A stretch of 64,000 nt of DNA from Trifolium pratense (Eukaryota > Streptophyta > Magnoliopsida > Fabales > Fabaceae): NCBI RefSeq assembly GCF_020283565.1, contig NC_060065.1, forward strand, positions 32,104,409-32,168,408, read 5' to 3'. Positions within the stretch are counted from its first letter, which is position 1. The number at the start of each line of letters is the position of its first letter. The notes beneath the pieces were generated by a model, which saw nothing but the letters and a program-made list of their open reading frames with translations, was not told the origin of the DNA and searched no databases. The position numbers and the translations under genes are program-made. Positions 1-10,420 of this stretch are shown here, piece by piece.

Positions 1-2
1 AT

Positions 3-152
3 CAGAAGGGCAGCAAAGACCCGCCAGAAAATAAAGGCAACATAACCTTTAAATTTGATGCTACAGTTCGACCCATTAACGTGGAAGAAAGTGGTTCCCA
101 AGTTGAGGAACGTGTTCCGGAGTCTCCCATAGATTGGGAGCCTTGTAAGTAA
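3..152 (+). pseudogene. C-terminal end of LINE ORF1 (gag-like, partial)
   Basis: An open frame enters from the window edge in phase 3 and ends at TAA 150-152 with the residues PIDWEPCK. It is hydrophilic and lies 38 bp before the first ATG of the endonuclease frame, as expected for the end of the ORF1 nucleic-acid-binding protein of a plant L1 element. No zinc knuckle is visible because only about 49 codons are present. Assignment rests on position more than on motif. Confidence 0.6.
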
Positions 153-190
153 GTTGCTCTTGTAACTCTTCTTTGTCTCCAATTTTGTCA

Positions 191-455
191 ATGATGATAG
201 GATTCAAAGAAGTTACTCTGCTGTCCTGGAATATTTGGGGGGCAGCAAATAAGAAAGCAAAAAGACATTTGATGGATTTAATTAGGAAACATTCACCCAC
301 CTTCCTAATTATTATGGAGACTCACACTAGTTTTCAGAAGACTAAACAGTTTTGGAATAGAGCTGCTTATGTAGATGTGCACTGTGTGGATGCTCGCGGT
401 CATGCTGGGGGAATTTGGATACTTAAGCAAAATGGGAGCAACATTGCTGCCAATG
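191..455 (+). pseudogene. LINE ORF2, N-terminal part of the endonuclease domain (cut by insertion)
   Basis: Frame opening at ATG 191 (or 194). The motif LLSWNIWGA is the N-terminal strand of the APE/exonuclease-phosphatase fold with its catalytic Asn, and METHT carries the metal-binding Glu. The frame is broken at 455 by the Sirevirus 5' LTR. The endonuclease resumes after the target duplication at 10421, where GDFNDI and FHSDHNPLL (catalytic Asp and His) are found. In L1 elements this domain nicks the genomic target to prime reverse transcription. Confidence 0.88.
451..455. repeat. Target-site duplication (left) of the Sirevirus
   Basis: CAATG immediately before the TG of the 5' LTR. It matches CAATG at 10416-10420 immediately after the CA of the 3' LTR. 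Five bp is the normal duplication length for Ty1/copia integrases. Confidence 0.95.
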
Positions 456-1472
456 TGTTGGATATTTGAATTGGCTTAATTTTGCTAAAACAAATACTAA
501 CAAGATGTTGGAAAACATGTTACAACATCCTTTTTATTCAAGGAAATCTCGCGCATTTATGAGAGCATCTGCTATATATGGAAATCCACTTAAAGAGCAC
601 GCTCAATGGAGATTTGATCTGATCAGGAGTTTTAAGGATAAGACAGACTTAATGGTACAACGGTATGATCACAATTATCCTATAAAGTCCTTAAACACTT
701 TTGGAAAGTTTATATACATTCTTGATAAAGATCAAAAGAGAATCAGATCACCTTTTATGAGCTACAAGGAGCGTCCTATGAGTAATGAAGAAAGAGGAGC
801 GTGCTAGATCATTATATATACGAAGATCAAGTTCAAGACTAAGCATCTCATTGAAAAATATTAGTTACACATATTGAGTCTTTGTTGAGTCTTTGTTGAG
901 TGTTTTATTATTTGATTGTAATTCTTGCTTGTGGATTCTATAACACGAGTTAAGAAGTAAGTTTATTATTTTAAGGTTACTCCTAAGCTTTGAAGTACGG
1001 AGTTTACCGTGTGTGATTCATTTGAAGCTTTTAAGCAAAAGTGAAGTGTTGTCTTGACAAGTTGTCGCCACATCATTCCTAACATTGTATAATCAACACA
1101 GGTTGTGTTGTGTGAGTGGAAGTGAGATGGGATCTCATGTCTAGGAGTTCCTAGGCAGAAGTTGCATGAGTAGTGTCGAGGTTATAAGGCGTAAACCAGG
1201 GGTTTGCTGGAGGTCTTAGTTTAAGGCGTAAATCCTAGGGTTTGCTGGAGGTCTTAGTAACTAGAGCTATTAGTGGATTTCCTTCCTGGATTGGTATCCC
1301 CCAGAGTAGGCAGTTGGCTGAACTGGGTTAACAATTACTTGTGCACCTTATTTATTTTCTGTCAGTATTTTATATGTTATATAAGATGTGCCAACAATAG
1401 AAAACAACATTATCCACAAAGTAGTTGTTGGGACATCTTAGGCAACATCATTCTAGTGATACCAGAATTTCA
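456..1472 (+). repeat. 5' LTR of the Sirevirus
   Basis: 1017 bp, starting TGTTGGATATTTG and ending CCAGAATTTCA. It reads the same as 9399-10415. It contains a TATA-like box near 813, a short tandem GAGTCTTTGTT repeat near 878-900 and two related segments around 1186-1258 (GGCGTAAA...GGGTTTGCTGGAGGTCTTAGT). A 113-codon open stretch inside it (466-807) has no ATG at its start and is repeated in the other LTR, so it is not called as a gene. Confidence 0.95.
813..820 (+). promoter_or_regulatory. TATA-like box in the 5' LTR
   Basis: TATATATA at 813-820, about 360 bp into the LTR, in a position suitable for the U3 promoter. The copy in the 3' LTR is equivalent. Start of transcription (U3/R border) would fall about 30 bp downstream; this is inferred, not seen. 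Confidence 0.5.
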
Positions 1473-1474
1473 AT

Positions 1475-1486
1475 TGGCATCAGAGC
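1475..1486 (+). other. Primer binding site (initiator Met-tRNA type)
   Basis: TGGCATCAGAGC begins 2 bp after the 5' LTR. It matches the plant copia primer site TGGTATCAGAGC, complementary to the 3' end of initiator methionine tRNA, with one change (C for T at base 4). Confidence 0.85.
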
Positions 1487-1541
1487 AGGCACCCTGTTCT
1501 GTTATTTTGGGTGAGCTCCAGGGAGAGTACTTTCTGGTACA

Positions 1542-4500
1542 ATGGATAAAGAAGGAGGGTCAGTGTCTAAACCCCCCTTACTGACAGGTCCTGAGAACTA
1601 TGATTATTGGAAATCTAAAATGGAGGCTTTCATAAAATCAATTGACAGCAGGACATGGAAGGCTGTGTTACGTGGATGGGAACCACCAATGGTTCTTGAC
1701 AAAGATGGCAATAAAACGGATGTCAAGAAGCCAAATGATGAATGGACTAAAGATGAGGATGATCTGGCACTTGGCAACTCCAAAGCCTTGTATGCAATTT
1801 TTAATGGTGTGGATGCAAACATGTTCAGGCTTGTTAAGAGATGTATTACTGCTAAGCATGCCTGGGAAATTCTGAGAAAAGCTCATGAAGGAACATCAAA
1901 AGTTAAGCTATCTAAACTTCAGATGCTCAAAACCAATTTTGAGAATCTCAGAATGAAGGAGGAAGAAACCATTCATGACTTTCAGATGAATGTGCTTGAC
2001 TTTGCAAATTCGTTTGATGCACTTGGAAAACCTATCTCAGATGAGGAGCTAGTAGGAAAAATACTCAGATCTTTGCCTAAAAGATTTGATATGAAGGTGA
2101 CAGCTATTGAGGAGGCTCATGATCTTTCAAGTCTAAATTTAGATGAACTCATAGGATCACTTCAGACCTATGAAATTGGCCTAAACAGGAGAAATGAAAA
2201 GAAAGATAAGAATCTAGCCTTTGCTTCAAAAAGTGCTGCTGATGATTTACAAGTTGAATCTGAAAGTGAAGAAAGCTTAGCTGAATCCATGGCTATGCTT
2301 GGGAGACAATTCAACAAGTTGATGAAGAAAGTAGATCAAAGGGCCAAGCCAAATGGTCGATTCAACAGCAACAAACAGTCCAGCTCTCAGAAGAAGACAA
2401 ACGAAGATGAAAGAGGAGTGAGGTGCCATGAATGTGAAGGTTTTGGCCATATCAGACCTGAATGTCCAACCTTTCTAAAAAGGCAAAAGAAAAGTCTTGT
2501 TGTTTCATGGTCTGATACAGATTCAGAGGAGGAAGAATCTGCCAAATTTGTTAATGCTTTAACAGGAGTTTGTGTATCTGACTCAGAATCATGTGATGAG
2601 GAAGTAACTTATGAGGAACTAGCTGCTACTTATAAAGATCTTCACAATAGAAGTATAGAAGTTTGCAAAGCATTGGAGAAACAAAAGAAGATCAATGGCA
2701 AACTGCAAGCTGAGAGAAATGACTTACTCATGAACATTAATAATCTCAACATTAAGGTTGAAGATCAGAGTAGTCAAATTCAACAGTTGGAAATGGAGAA
2801 GTCTAACCTCCTGTGTAAAGTTGCTGAACAAGGTGAAGAAGTGACCAAGTTAAATGCTGACTTGGATCAAGTCACAAAAGTGGCTAAGATGATGACCAAA
2901 GGTACTGATGCTTTTGAAGAAATGTTACAAAGACAAAACTACGGGAAACCTAAGCCCATTGGTTTTGAACATGAAAGAGTAAAGCAACAGATGAAGTTCA
3001 ACAATGCCACTATACATACTCCAATCAACAACACGTTTGTGTCAGGAGGATTGTCGCAACATCTTATGGAACAACCTGTGCCCAGGTACTATAACTGGAC
3101 ATGTCATCATTGTGGAAGGAAAGGACATATTAGGCCTTTCTGCTATAGGCTGCACGGATATCCAAGGAGAGTTCATCAAGAATTCTACACTCCTGTCTTT
3201 CCTAATGTTACAACAAGACAGGAATGGAGAGAAAAGAAGAAGATCACAGGTCTAATAGCTCATACATCCTTGAGAGCTTCTTCAAGAGAAACATGGTACT
3301 TTGATAGTGGTTGTTCTAGACACATGACAGGTGTTGAACACTATCTTGAAGACTTGAAGTCATATGCTACCAGTTTTGTTACCTTTGGAGATGGAGCCAA
3401 AGGAGAGATCAAGGGAGTTGGTAAACTTGCAAACTATGGCCTACCAAAGCTAGATAATGTGCTGCTTGTAAAAGGGCTTAAAGCTAATCTAATCAGCATA
3501 AGCCAACTTTGTGATCAAGGCATGAAAGTTAACTTCACAAAAGCTGAATGCCTAGTTACAAACGAGCAAGGAGAGCTGTTGATGAAAGGAGTAAGGTCAA
3601 GAGACAACTGCTATCTCTGGATTCCTAAAGAAGAAGATGTATCAACATGTCTTATTAGTAAAGAAGATGAGGTAAAATTGTGGCACCAAAAACTTGGCCA
3701 CCTGCATCTCAAAGGCATGAAGAAGGCAATAGCTAAAGAGGCAATCAGAGGTCTTCCAAAACTCAAAATTGAGGAAGGAAGTATATGTGGAGAATGTCAA
3801 ATAGGGAAGCAGACAAAGATGTCGCATCCAAAGTTGCAACATCTTACCACAACAAGGGTTCTAGAGTTACTGCACATAGACCTGATGGGGCCAATGCAAG
3901 TGGAGAGCCTTGGAGGAAAAAGGTACGCGTTTGTCATGGTAGATGATTTTTCAAGGTTCACATGGATTGAATTTCTAAAAGACAAATCTGAAAGTTTTGA
4001 TGCTTTCAAAGAACTTTGTCTTCAACTCCAAAGAGAAAAAAACTCTGCTATTGTTAGGATACGAAGTGATCATGGTAAAGAGTTTGAGAATGCAAGCTTT
4101 CTTGAATTCTGCATCTCTGAAGGAATCAAGCATGAATTCTCAGCTCCAATCACACCTCAACAAAATGGTGTTGTTGAGAGGAAAAACAGGACAATACAAG
4201 AGTCAGCCAGAGTGATGTTGCATGCAAAACATCTTCCATATCAATTCTGGGCTGAGGCTATGCATACTGCTTGTTATATTCACAATCGTGTCACACTCAG
4301 AACTGGAACTTCTACTACACTATATGAACTGTGGAAAGGCAGAAAACCAACTGTCAAACACTTTCATGTGTTTGGAAGTAAGTGCTATATCCTATCTGAT
4401 AGAGAGCACAGGAGAAAAATGGATCCTAAAAGTGAAGAAGGATTGTTTCTTGGGTACTCAACAAACAGCAGGGCTTACAGAGTTTACAACCAGAGAACTA

Positions 4501-6329
4501 AGGTGATAGTAGAATCTATCAATGTTGTGATAGATGATTTGACATCTGCTAAAACATCTGATACTGAAGATGATGTTGCAACAACTTTGCCAACATCTGA
4601 AGAAGCTGTAGCAGAAAAAGAATCAGATTCAGATGATGAATCAACCATTTCTACATCTCGTCCAGTAAGTAAAGTTCCTTCAATAAGAATCCAGAAGAAC
4701 CATCCCAAGGATCTCATCATAGGAAATCCTAAACAAGGAATTGCTACAAGAAGGAATAATGAAGTGGTTACTAATTCATGTTTTGTTTCAAAAGTTGAGC
4801 CTAAAAATGTAAAAGAGGCTCTCACTGATGAGTTTTGGATAGAAGCCATGCAAGATGAATTGACTCAGTTTAGAAGAAGTGATGTGTGGGATCTTGTTCC
4901 TAGACCCAATGGTGTTAATGTCATAGGCACAAAATGGGTGTTCAAGAACAAGTCAGATGAAAATGGTGTTGTAACAAGAAACAAGGCAAGGTTAGTGGCT
5001 CAAGGGTACACTCAGGTTGAAGGACTTGATTTTGATGAAACATTTGCGCCAGTTGCAAGACTGGAATCTATTAGACTACTTCTTGGTATAGCATGCATCT
5101 TCAAATTTAAGCTGTACCAAATGGATGTCAAGAGTGCCTTTCTTAATGGGTACCTACATGAAGAAGTTTATGTGGAGCAGCCTAAAGGTTTTGTAGATCC
5201 TGCTAATCCTGATCATGTGTACAAGCTGAAGAAGGCCCTTTATGGACTGAAACAGGCTCCAAGGGCCTGGTATGAAAGGCTGACAAATTTTCTTGTTAGT
5301 CAAGGATACAGAAAAGGAGGCCATGACAAAACCTTGTTTGTTAAAGAACAAGAAGAAAAGCTGATGATTGCCCAAATATATGTTGATGACATAGTATTTG
5401 GTGGAATGTCTGAAAAGATGGTGCAACATTTTGTACAACAAATGCAATCAGAGTTTGAAATGAGTTTGGTAGGTGAGCTGACATATTTCCTTGGTCTGCA
5501 AGTTAAACAAATGGAAGACACCATATTTGTTTCTCAAAGCAAGTATGCGAAGAACATGGTCAAAAAGTTTGGAATGGACACTGCAGCACACAAGAGAACT
5601 CCAGCTGCTACTCATCTGAAGCTAACCAAAGATGAGAATGGCATTGATGTTGACCAAAGTCTGTACAGGAGCATGATTGGCAGTCTCTTGTATCTCACAG
5701 CTAGTAGACCAGACATCACCTTTGCTGTTGGTGTTTGTGCAAGATACCAAGCCAAGCCAAAGATGAGCCATCTTGTGCAAGTCAAAAGGATTCTGAAGTA
5801 TATAAAGGGCACCAGTGATTATGGGATTCTGTATTCCCAGACCAAGAACTCAACTTTGATAGGGTATTGTGATGCAGATTGGGCTGGAAGTGCTGATGAT
5901 AGAAAGAGCACTTCAGGAGGATGCTTCTTTTTGGGTGATAATTTAATCTCATGGTTCAGCAAGAAGCAGAATTGTGTGTCTCTGTCTACTGCAGAGGCTG
6001 AATACATAGCTGCAGGAAGCAGTTGTTCCCAGCTGATGTGGATGAAACAGATGCTGAAAGAGTATAATGTCGACCAAGATGTCATGACATTATATTGTGA
6101 CAACTTGAGTGCAATCAATATATCAAAGAATCCAGTTCAACACTCAAGAACCAAACATATAGACATCAGGCATCATTTCATCAGAGACCTTGTTGAAGAA
6201 AATTGCGTGGAGCTTAAGCATATTGGTACAAGTGAACAGCTAGCTGATATTTTTACAAAGGCGCTTGATGCTAATCAATTTGAATTTTTAAGGGGCAAAT
6301 TGGGAATTTGCCTGCATGAAGAAGCATAG
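1542..6329 (+). CDS. Sirevirus Gag-Pol polyprotein
   Basis: An uninterrupted frame of 1595 codons from ATG 1542. In order: an N-terminal Gag region of the UBN2/retrotransposon-gag type (about 15-210); zinc knuckle [14 protein letters not shown] (295-308); a coiled-coil stretch (about 360-450); a second knuckle [14 protein letters not shown] (521-534); aspartic protease motif [11 protein letters not shown] (Asp588); the GAG-pre-integrase region around [10 protein letters not shown] (about 713); integrase catalytic Asp780, Asp843 and Glu879 (D-x62-D-x35-E); reverse transcriptase with [11 protein letters not shown] (Asp1195) and the YVDD box (1280-1283); RNase H with CDADWAGS (about 1443-1450) and STAEAEYIA. 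All catalytic residues are present. Gag packages the RNA; Pol processes, copies and integrates it. It ends at UAG 6327-6329, in frame with the envelope-like frame. Confidence 0.96.
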   Translation: MDKEGGSVSKPPLLTGPENYDYWKSKMEAFIKSIDSRTWKAVLRGWEPPMVLDKDGNKTDVKKPNDEWTKDEDDLALGNSKALYAIFNGVDANMFRLVKRCITAKHAWEILRKAHEGTSKVKLSKLQMLKTNFENLRMKEEETIHDFQMNVLDFANSFDALGKPISDEELVGKILRSLPKRFDMKVTAIEEAHDLSSLNLDELIGSLQTYEIGLNRRNEKKDKNLAFASKSAADDLQVESESEESLAESMAMLGRQFNKLMKKVDQRAKPNGRFNSNKQSSSQKKTNEDERGVRCHECEGFGHIRPECPTFLKRQKKSLVVSWSDTDSEEEESAKFVNALTGVCVSDSESCDEEVTYEELAATYKDLHNRSIEVCKALEKQKKINGKLQAERNDLLMNINNLNIKVEDQSSQIQQLEMEKSNLLCKVAEQGEEVTKLNADLDQVTKVAKMMTKGTDAFEEMLQRQNYGKPKPIGFEHERVKQQMKFNNATIHTPINNTFVSGGLSQHLMEQPVPRYYNWTCHHCGRKGHIRPFCYRLHGYPRRVHQEFYTPVFPNVTTRQEWREKKKITGLIAHTSLRASSRETWYFDSGCSRHMTGVEHYLEDLKSYATSFVTFGDGAKGEIKGVGKLANYGLPKLDNVLLVKGLKANLISISQLCDQGMKVNFTKAECLVTNEQGELLMKGVRSRDNCYLWIPKEEDVSTCLISKEDEVKLWHQKLGHLHLKGMKKAIAKEAIRGLPKLKIEEGSICGECQIGKQTKMSHPKLQHLTTTRVLELLHIDLMGPMQVESLGGKRYAFVMVDDFSRFTWIEFLKDKSESFDAFKELCLQLQREKNSAIVRIRSDHGKEFENASFLEFCISEGIKHEFSAPITPQQNGVVERKNRTIQESARVMLHAKHLPYQFWAEAMHTACYIHNRVTLRTGTSTTLYELWKGRKPTVKHFHVFGSKCYILSDREHRRKMDPKSEEGLFLGYSTNSRAYRVYNQRTKVIVESINVVIDDLTSAKTSDTEDDVATTLPTSEEAVAEKESDSDDESTISTSRPVSKVPSIRIQKNHPKDLIIGNPKQGIATRRNNEVVTNSCFVSKVEPKNVKEALTDEFWIEAMQDELTQFRRSDVWDLVPRPNGVNVIGTKWVFKNKSDENGVVTRNKARLVAQGYTQVEGLDFDETFAPVARLESIRLLLGIACIFKFKLYQMDVKSAFLNGYLHEEVYVEQPKGFVDPANPDHVYKLKKALYGLKQAPRAWYERLTNFLVSQGYRKGGHDKTLFVKEQEEKLMIAQIYVDDIVFGGMSEKMVQHFVQQMQSEFEMSLVGELTYFLGLQVKQMEDTIFVSQSKYAKNMVKKFGMDTAAHKRTPAATHLKLTKDENGIDVDQSLYRSMIGSLLYLTASRPDITFAVGVCARYQAKPKMSHLVQVKRILKYIKGTSDYGILYSQTKNSTLIGYCDADWAGSADDRKSTSGGCFFLGDNLISWFSKKQNCVSLSTAEAEYIAAGSSCSQLMWMKQMLKEYNVDQDVMTLYCDNLSAINISKNPVQHSRTKHIDIRHHFIRDLVEENCVELKHIGTSEQLADIFTKALDANQFEFLRGKLGICLHEEA

Positions 6330-6335
6330 CAGTTA
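6327..6335 (+). promoter_or_regulatory. Stop-codon readthrough context (UAG CAG UUA) between pol and the envelope-like frame
   Basis: The pol stop is TAG followed directly by CAG TTA. This fits the CAR-YYA consensus known to promote readthrough of UAG in plants (tobamovirus type). The downstream frame is open in the same phase from 6330 to 8762. The soybean relative SIRE1 is known to use stop-codon suppression for its envelope-like protein, so the same use here is a reasonable inference. Confidence 0.7.
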
Positions 6336-8762
6336 CTGCAGTTGTGGCGTGCAAAAGGAAACCGTTTTCTCTCCCATCAATCAATGCACGCTAATTTAGG
6401 GAAATCATTACAAACTTCCCTTAAATACATCATCACACGCATTCAATTGTTTTTCTTCCAAATTCTAACCTTTGTCTGCAAACCCTATTCTCTCACTTTG
6501 CTCATCAAACTCCATCTATCCATCTTCTCAACCTTCAAAAATTATCAAAACATGTCTGAATCTTCACAAACCACTAAAACCGGACGGTCTACTCGATCAA
6601 AGACAAAAATCGATCCCTCAAAGATTATCAAGGACGCGGTCCCCGTTACAGTTGTTCATGCATCCAAACCCAAAGCTCAATCCAATGACGCTGAGAAGCA
6701 AGGAAAAGGAAAAACTGTTGTGAAGAAGGGAACTTCTGAGGTAGGCGATGATATCTCTCTTTCTACTGCTAAAATTGCTAAATCTAGTAAAGGAAGTTCT
6801 AAAAGAAAGAGAACAGACTACAAGTCTAAGTTTGCTCTGTCTATGTCTGATTTGGTTTTTGATTCGAATGTTAACACATCTGAGAAAGCAACTGAAGTAA
6901 ACCCCAAAACTGTGTCTGATGTTGTTGAAATAATCGTGTCAACCGGTGATAACCCTAGTCTAGAAAAATTGGGGTCTGAAGCTGAAAAGAGAGATCTTAA
7001 TTCTATGCCTGTTGAAACTGAGAAGGAAGACACTCCTACAGAGGTTGAAACGGAAACTGCTAATGAATCACCAACAATTGCTGAGATGATGGCTGAAAAA
7101 TCAACCCCTGTTGTTACTGAAGAGGTTGTCATGCAAGATGTTGAGACATCCTTGAATGAGAATGAAGATGCTGGAACTACTGAGGAAGAACCTGTGAAGG
7201 AAACTGTTGCTGAAAAGGATGTTGAGCCAACTGCCACAACATCTGAGTCCACAGATGAGGAAACTGGAACTGCTGATGAGGATACCTCTGATAATGAAGG
7301 GGACACTCAATCTGAAGAAAGTAACCAGTCCATCCCTACAGATGAGCAAGAGGTTGAAGCTGACAAGCCTGCAGAAGCTGAGAAAGAGAAAGATGTTGTT
7401 GATGTTGATGATTATGTCACCACCAAGACTGCTGAAAAATCAACTGGTGGTATAACAAAGAGATTGAGAAGCTGTACAGGGAAGGCTGTGGCCACTGCAA
7501 CCAAGACTCCTACACCAAGAGTCAAAACAAAAGGTGTTGGACCAGTCAAAGGTTGGAGCAAAGTTCTCTCTCCTCCCAGCAAGAAGAAGGAAACCCTGAA
7601 GAGAAAGAAGGAGTCATCTAGTGACTCAGACTATGATGTTGCTGAAGATGTTGCTAACATCTCATCTGCCAATCCTAAGAAAGCTACTGTGAAGAAGGTT
7701 CCTCAAGGTATTGAAGAAGCCCCCTGTGATAACATCTCCTTCCATCGTGCTGCCTTTGCACTGAGATGGGACTACATTTACCAAAGGAGATTGACTGTTG
7801 AAAGGGAACTGACCAAAGATGCTCTCAAATGTCAAGACATCTTTGACTACATCAAAGAAGCTGGTCTGATGAAGACAGTCTGTGATTTCAGTCCCTGTTA
7901 TGAGCTGCATGTGAAAGAGTTTCTGGTGAACATCCCTGAAGAATGTGATAACCCACTGAGCAAGGACTACCATAAAGTTTTTGTCAGAGGTAAATGTATC
8001 AATTTTTCTCCTGTTGTGATTAATAATTACTTAGGAAGATCTATAGAACCTAAGGCTGAATTAGAAGTTGTTAATGATGTTGTGAGTGCTGAGATAACTG
8101 GTGGTAAGGTTAAGGTCTGGCCTACAAAGAAGCTGATACCCACGAGTAAATTGAATGTCAAATATGCCATCCTCAATAGGATAGGGTCAACAAATTGGGT
8201 GCCAACCAAGCATGCAACCAATGTTGCTACCAATCTGGGTAGATTTATATATGCTGTAGGAACCAAGTTTGACTATGACTATGGAACCTTTATCTTTGAT
8301 CAAACCATTAAGCATATTAGATCAACAGCTGTGAAAATGCCAATAGCATTTCCTTCTTTGCTGTGTGGAATTATCTTGGCCCAATATCCAGACATTAAGG
8401 TTGTGACTGACACTCCCAAGAAAAGGGAATCTGGTTTTACTTTTCATCATAAGCTCTTTGGTAATCACAATGTTACTGATCATGTTGGGACATCTGCTGC
8501 TGGAGCTGGTGTTATGACCAAAAAGGAGATTATTGCTGGTTTAAAGGTTCAATGTCAGGACATTGATAAACAGCAGGCTGAGCTTGAGGAAAGGAAGAAA
8601 GTGTTCTTAAAGATGATTGAAGGATTGGAAGCTGATGAAATACTTGTCAAAGCTAGTGCAAATGTGGCTGCTACAGGTGATCAAAACAATGCAGATGAGG
8701 ATGAAGGATATGCTACTGCTACAGATGAGGATGAAGCCTCTGACAGTAGTGATGATGAATGA
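6330..8762 (+). CDS. Sirevirus envelope-like protein (putative plant transposon protein domain)
   Basis: Open in the pol phase from directly after the UAG to TGA 8760-8762 (about 810 codons). The first ATG is at 6384; a second at 6552 starts MSESSQTTK and is the likelier start if the frame is translated on its own. From 6552 the protein has a basic N-terminus, a long low-complexity acidic Glu/Thr/Val region (about 6840-7430), a basic Lys-rich stretch, a folded-looking domain (about 7730-8460) resembling the putative plant transposon protein domain of legume retroelement proteins, and a C-terminal Gln/Glu/Lys coiled coil before an acidic tail. The only hydrophobic stretch (LFFFQILTF) lies before 6552. 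I see no viral-glycoprotein hallmark, so a true envelope role is unproven. Confidence 0.82.
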   Translation, partial: QLLQLWRAKGNRFLSHQSMHANLGKSLQTSLKYIITRIQLFFFQILTFVCKPYSLTLLIKLHLSIFSTFKNYQNMSESSQTTKTGRSTRSKTKIDPSKIIKDAVPVTVVHASKPKAQSNDAEKQGKGKTVVKKGTSEVGDDISLSTAKIAKSSKGSSKRKRTDYKSKFALSMSDLVFDSNVNTSEKATEVNPKTVSDVVEIIVSTGDNPSLEKLGSEAEKRDLNSMPVETEKEDTPTEVETETANESPTIAEMMAEKSTPVVTEEVVMQDVETSLNENEDAGTTEEEPVKETVAEKDVEPTATTSESTDEETGTADEDTSDNEGDTQSEESNQSIPTDEQEVEADKPAEAEKEKDVVDVDDYVTTKTAEKSTGGITKRLRSCTGKAVATATKTPTPRVKTKGVGPVKGWSKVLSPPSKKKETLKRKKESSSDSDYDVAEDVANISSANPKKATVKKVPQGIEEAPCDNISFHRAAFALRWDYIYQRRLTVERELTKDALKCQDIFDYIKEAGLMKTVCDFSPCYELHVKEFLVNIPEECDNPLSKDYHKVFVRGKCINFSPVVINNYLGRSIEPKAELEVVNDVVSAEITGGKVKVWPTKKLIPTSKLNVKYAILNRIGSTNWVPTKHATNVATNLGRFIYAVGTKFDYDYGTFIFDQTIKHIRSTAVKMPIAFPSLLCGIILAQYPDIKVVTDTPKKRESGFTFHHKLFGNHNVTDHVGTSAAGAGVMTKKEIIAGLKVQCQDIDKQQAELEERKKVFLKMIEGLEADEILVKASANVAATGDQNNADEDEGYATATDEDEASDSSDDE
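6405..6551 (+). promoter_or_regulatory. Promoter- and leader-like segment before the envelope-like ATG
   Basis: TTAAATACATCA near 6421 followed by a C/T-rich stretch (many CTC, TTC and ACC triplets) and AAAACATGTCT at 6548 looks like a plant TATA box plus 5' leader. The segment is also open in the pol phase, so it would encode the linker of a readthrough product. It may be the remains of a captured host promoter. This is inferred from base composition only. Confidence 0.3.
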
Positions 8763-8913
8763 TTTTTTAATCTGTTTAATATTTTACTGAACTTTGTTAT
8801 TTGTTTTGTGGGTGTTTGTGCCCTGGATTTTAGCACCTTCTGAGTGCATGGTCTGTACTTTAAATTCTGCACTTTGGATACTTAACTTTCCTGTTTTGGC
8901 ACATTTTGTGGCT

Positions 8914-9397
8914 AAAAAGGGGGAGTAGTACTTTGATTTGTTTGTTTCTGCTACATGTTGTTGTGTCTTTTGTTATGACATGTTTTTAAGTAGCAGTAAG
9001 CAAGTATTCAGGGGGAGTAAAATTTTGTTTACCCTGAGATGATGCACAAGCTGATAAAGTCAGGGGGAGTTTGCTGCTGAATGGATGCTGCCCTGATTGG
9101 ACGAACATGTGCTAGAAGATGTGCTCCCATATGTCACAACAACTTTGATGACATATGACATATGATATATGTTTTGCTCTGATACCACGTTTTTATTTTG
9201 CTCGAGGCTAATTAATGATAACTCCGCTGCTGCTGCCTCTGATGCATATATTTTTCACCTATGTGAAAATTTTGTTTAAATGATGCTCTAACATCCCTTC
9301 TTTTGTGTGATCATGGTGATTTGAAGGATTGCGCTTTTTAATCTCTCAAGGGTAATGGCCTGAAGTTGTTTTAGCCAAAAATTGCCAAAGGGGGAGA
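8914..9397 (+). other. Multiple polypurine tracts of the Sirevirus
   Basis: AAAAAGGGGGAGTA at 8914-8927, CAGGGGGAGTAA at 9009-9020, CAGGGGGAGT at 9061-9070, and AAAGGGGGAGA at 9387-9397 just before the 3' LTR. The last is the canonical plus-strand primer. Repeated A/G tracts with the GGGGGAG core between the last frame and the 3' LTR are characteristic of Sireviruses. The rest of 8763-9398 is non-coding. Confidence 0.85.
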
Positions 9398-9398
9398 T

Positions 9399-10415
9399 TG
9401 TTGGATATTTGAATTGGCTTAATTTTGCTAAAACAAATACTAACAAGATGTTGGAAAACATGTTACAACATCCTTTTTATTCAAGGAAATCTCGCGCATT
9501 TATGAGAGCATCTGCTATATATGGAAATCCACTTAAAGAGCACGCTCAATGGAGATTTGATCTGATCAGGAGTTTTAAGGATAAGACAGACTTAATGGTA
9601 CAACGGTATGATCACAATTATCCTATAAAGTCCTTAAACACTTTTGGAAAGTTTATATACATTCTTGATAAAGATCAAAAGAGAATCAGATCACCTTTTA
9701 TGAGCTACAAGGAGCGTCCTATGAGTAATGAAGAAAGAGGAGCGTGCTAGATCATTATATATACGAAGATCAAGTTCAAGACTAAGCATCTCATTGAAAA
9801 ATATTAGTTACACATATTGAGTCTTTGTTGAGTCTTTGTTGAGTGTTTTATTATTTGATTGTAATTCTTGCTTGTGGATTCTATAACACGAGTTAAGAAG
9901 TAAGTTTATTATTTTAAGGTTACTCCTAAGCTTTGAAGTACGGAGTTTACCGTGTGTGATTCATTTGAAGCTTTTAAGCAAAAGTGAAGTGTTGTCTTGA
10001 CAAGTTGTCGCCACATCATTCCTAACATTGTATAATCAACACAGGTTGTGTTGTGTGAGTGGAAGTGAGATGGGATCTCATGTCTAGGAGTTCCTAGGCA
10101 GAAGTTGCATGAGTAGTGTCGAGGTTATAAGGCGTAAACCAGGGGTTTGCTGGAGGTCTTAGTTTAAGGCGTAAATCCTAGGGTTTGCTGGAGGTCTTAG
10201 TAACTAGAGCTATTAGTGGATTTCCTTCCTGGATTGGTATCCCCCAGAGTAGGCAGTTGGCTGAACTGGGTTAACAATTACTTGTGCACCTTATTTATTT
10301 TCTGTCAGTATTTTATATGTTATATAAGATGTGCCAACAATAGAAAACAACATTATCCACAAAGTAGTTGTTGGGACATCTTAGGCAACATCATTCTAGT
10401 GATACCAGAATTTCA
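9399..10415 (+). repeat. 3' LTR of the Sirevirus
   Basis: 1017 bp, starting TGTTGGATATTTG and ending CCAGAATTTCA, the same length as the 5' LTR and with no difference seen by eye. It follows the polypurine tract directly and is followed by the right target duplication. Confidence 0.95.
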
Positions 10416-10420
10416 CAATG
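10416..10420. repeat. Target-site duplication (right) of the Sirevirus
   Basis: CAATG directly after the CA of the 3' LTR, equal to 451-455. LINE sequence resumes at 10421 in the frame left at 455. Confidence 0.95.

Larger units (their letters stand above)
456..10415 (+). mobile_element. Complete Sirevirus (Ty1/copia LTR retrotransposon) nested in the LINE
   Basis: A 9960-bp element bounded by TG...CA LTRs of 1017 bp each and a CAATG duplication. Order: 5' LTR 456-1472, initiator-Met tRNA-type primer site from 1475, gag-pol 1542-6329, in-frame UAG with readthrough-like context, envelope-like frame to 8762, repeated polypurine tracts 8914-9397, 3' LTR 9399-10415. The domain order protease, integrase, reverse transcriptase, RNase H is that of Ty1/copia. 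The two-knuckle Gag, the envelope-like frame after pol and the multiple GGGGGAG tracts are hallmarks of the Sirevirus (SIRE1/Maximus) lineage. I saw no difference between the LTRs on reading both, and no frame is broken, so insertion is probably very recent and the copy may be autonomous. Confidence 0.96.

Noticed and set aside
466..807. 113-codon open frame in the 5' LTR (and again in the 3' LTR)
   Set aside because: No ATG at its start, no recognisable domain, and it lies in the U3 part of a retrotransposon LTR.
6818..7349. Long open frames on the minus strand opposite the envelope-like gene
   Set aside because: They are antisense shadows of a low-complexity Glu/Thr/Val coding region.
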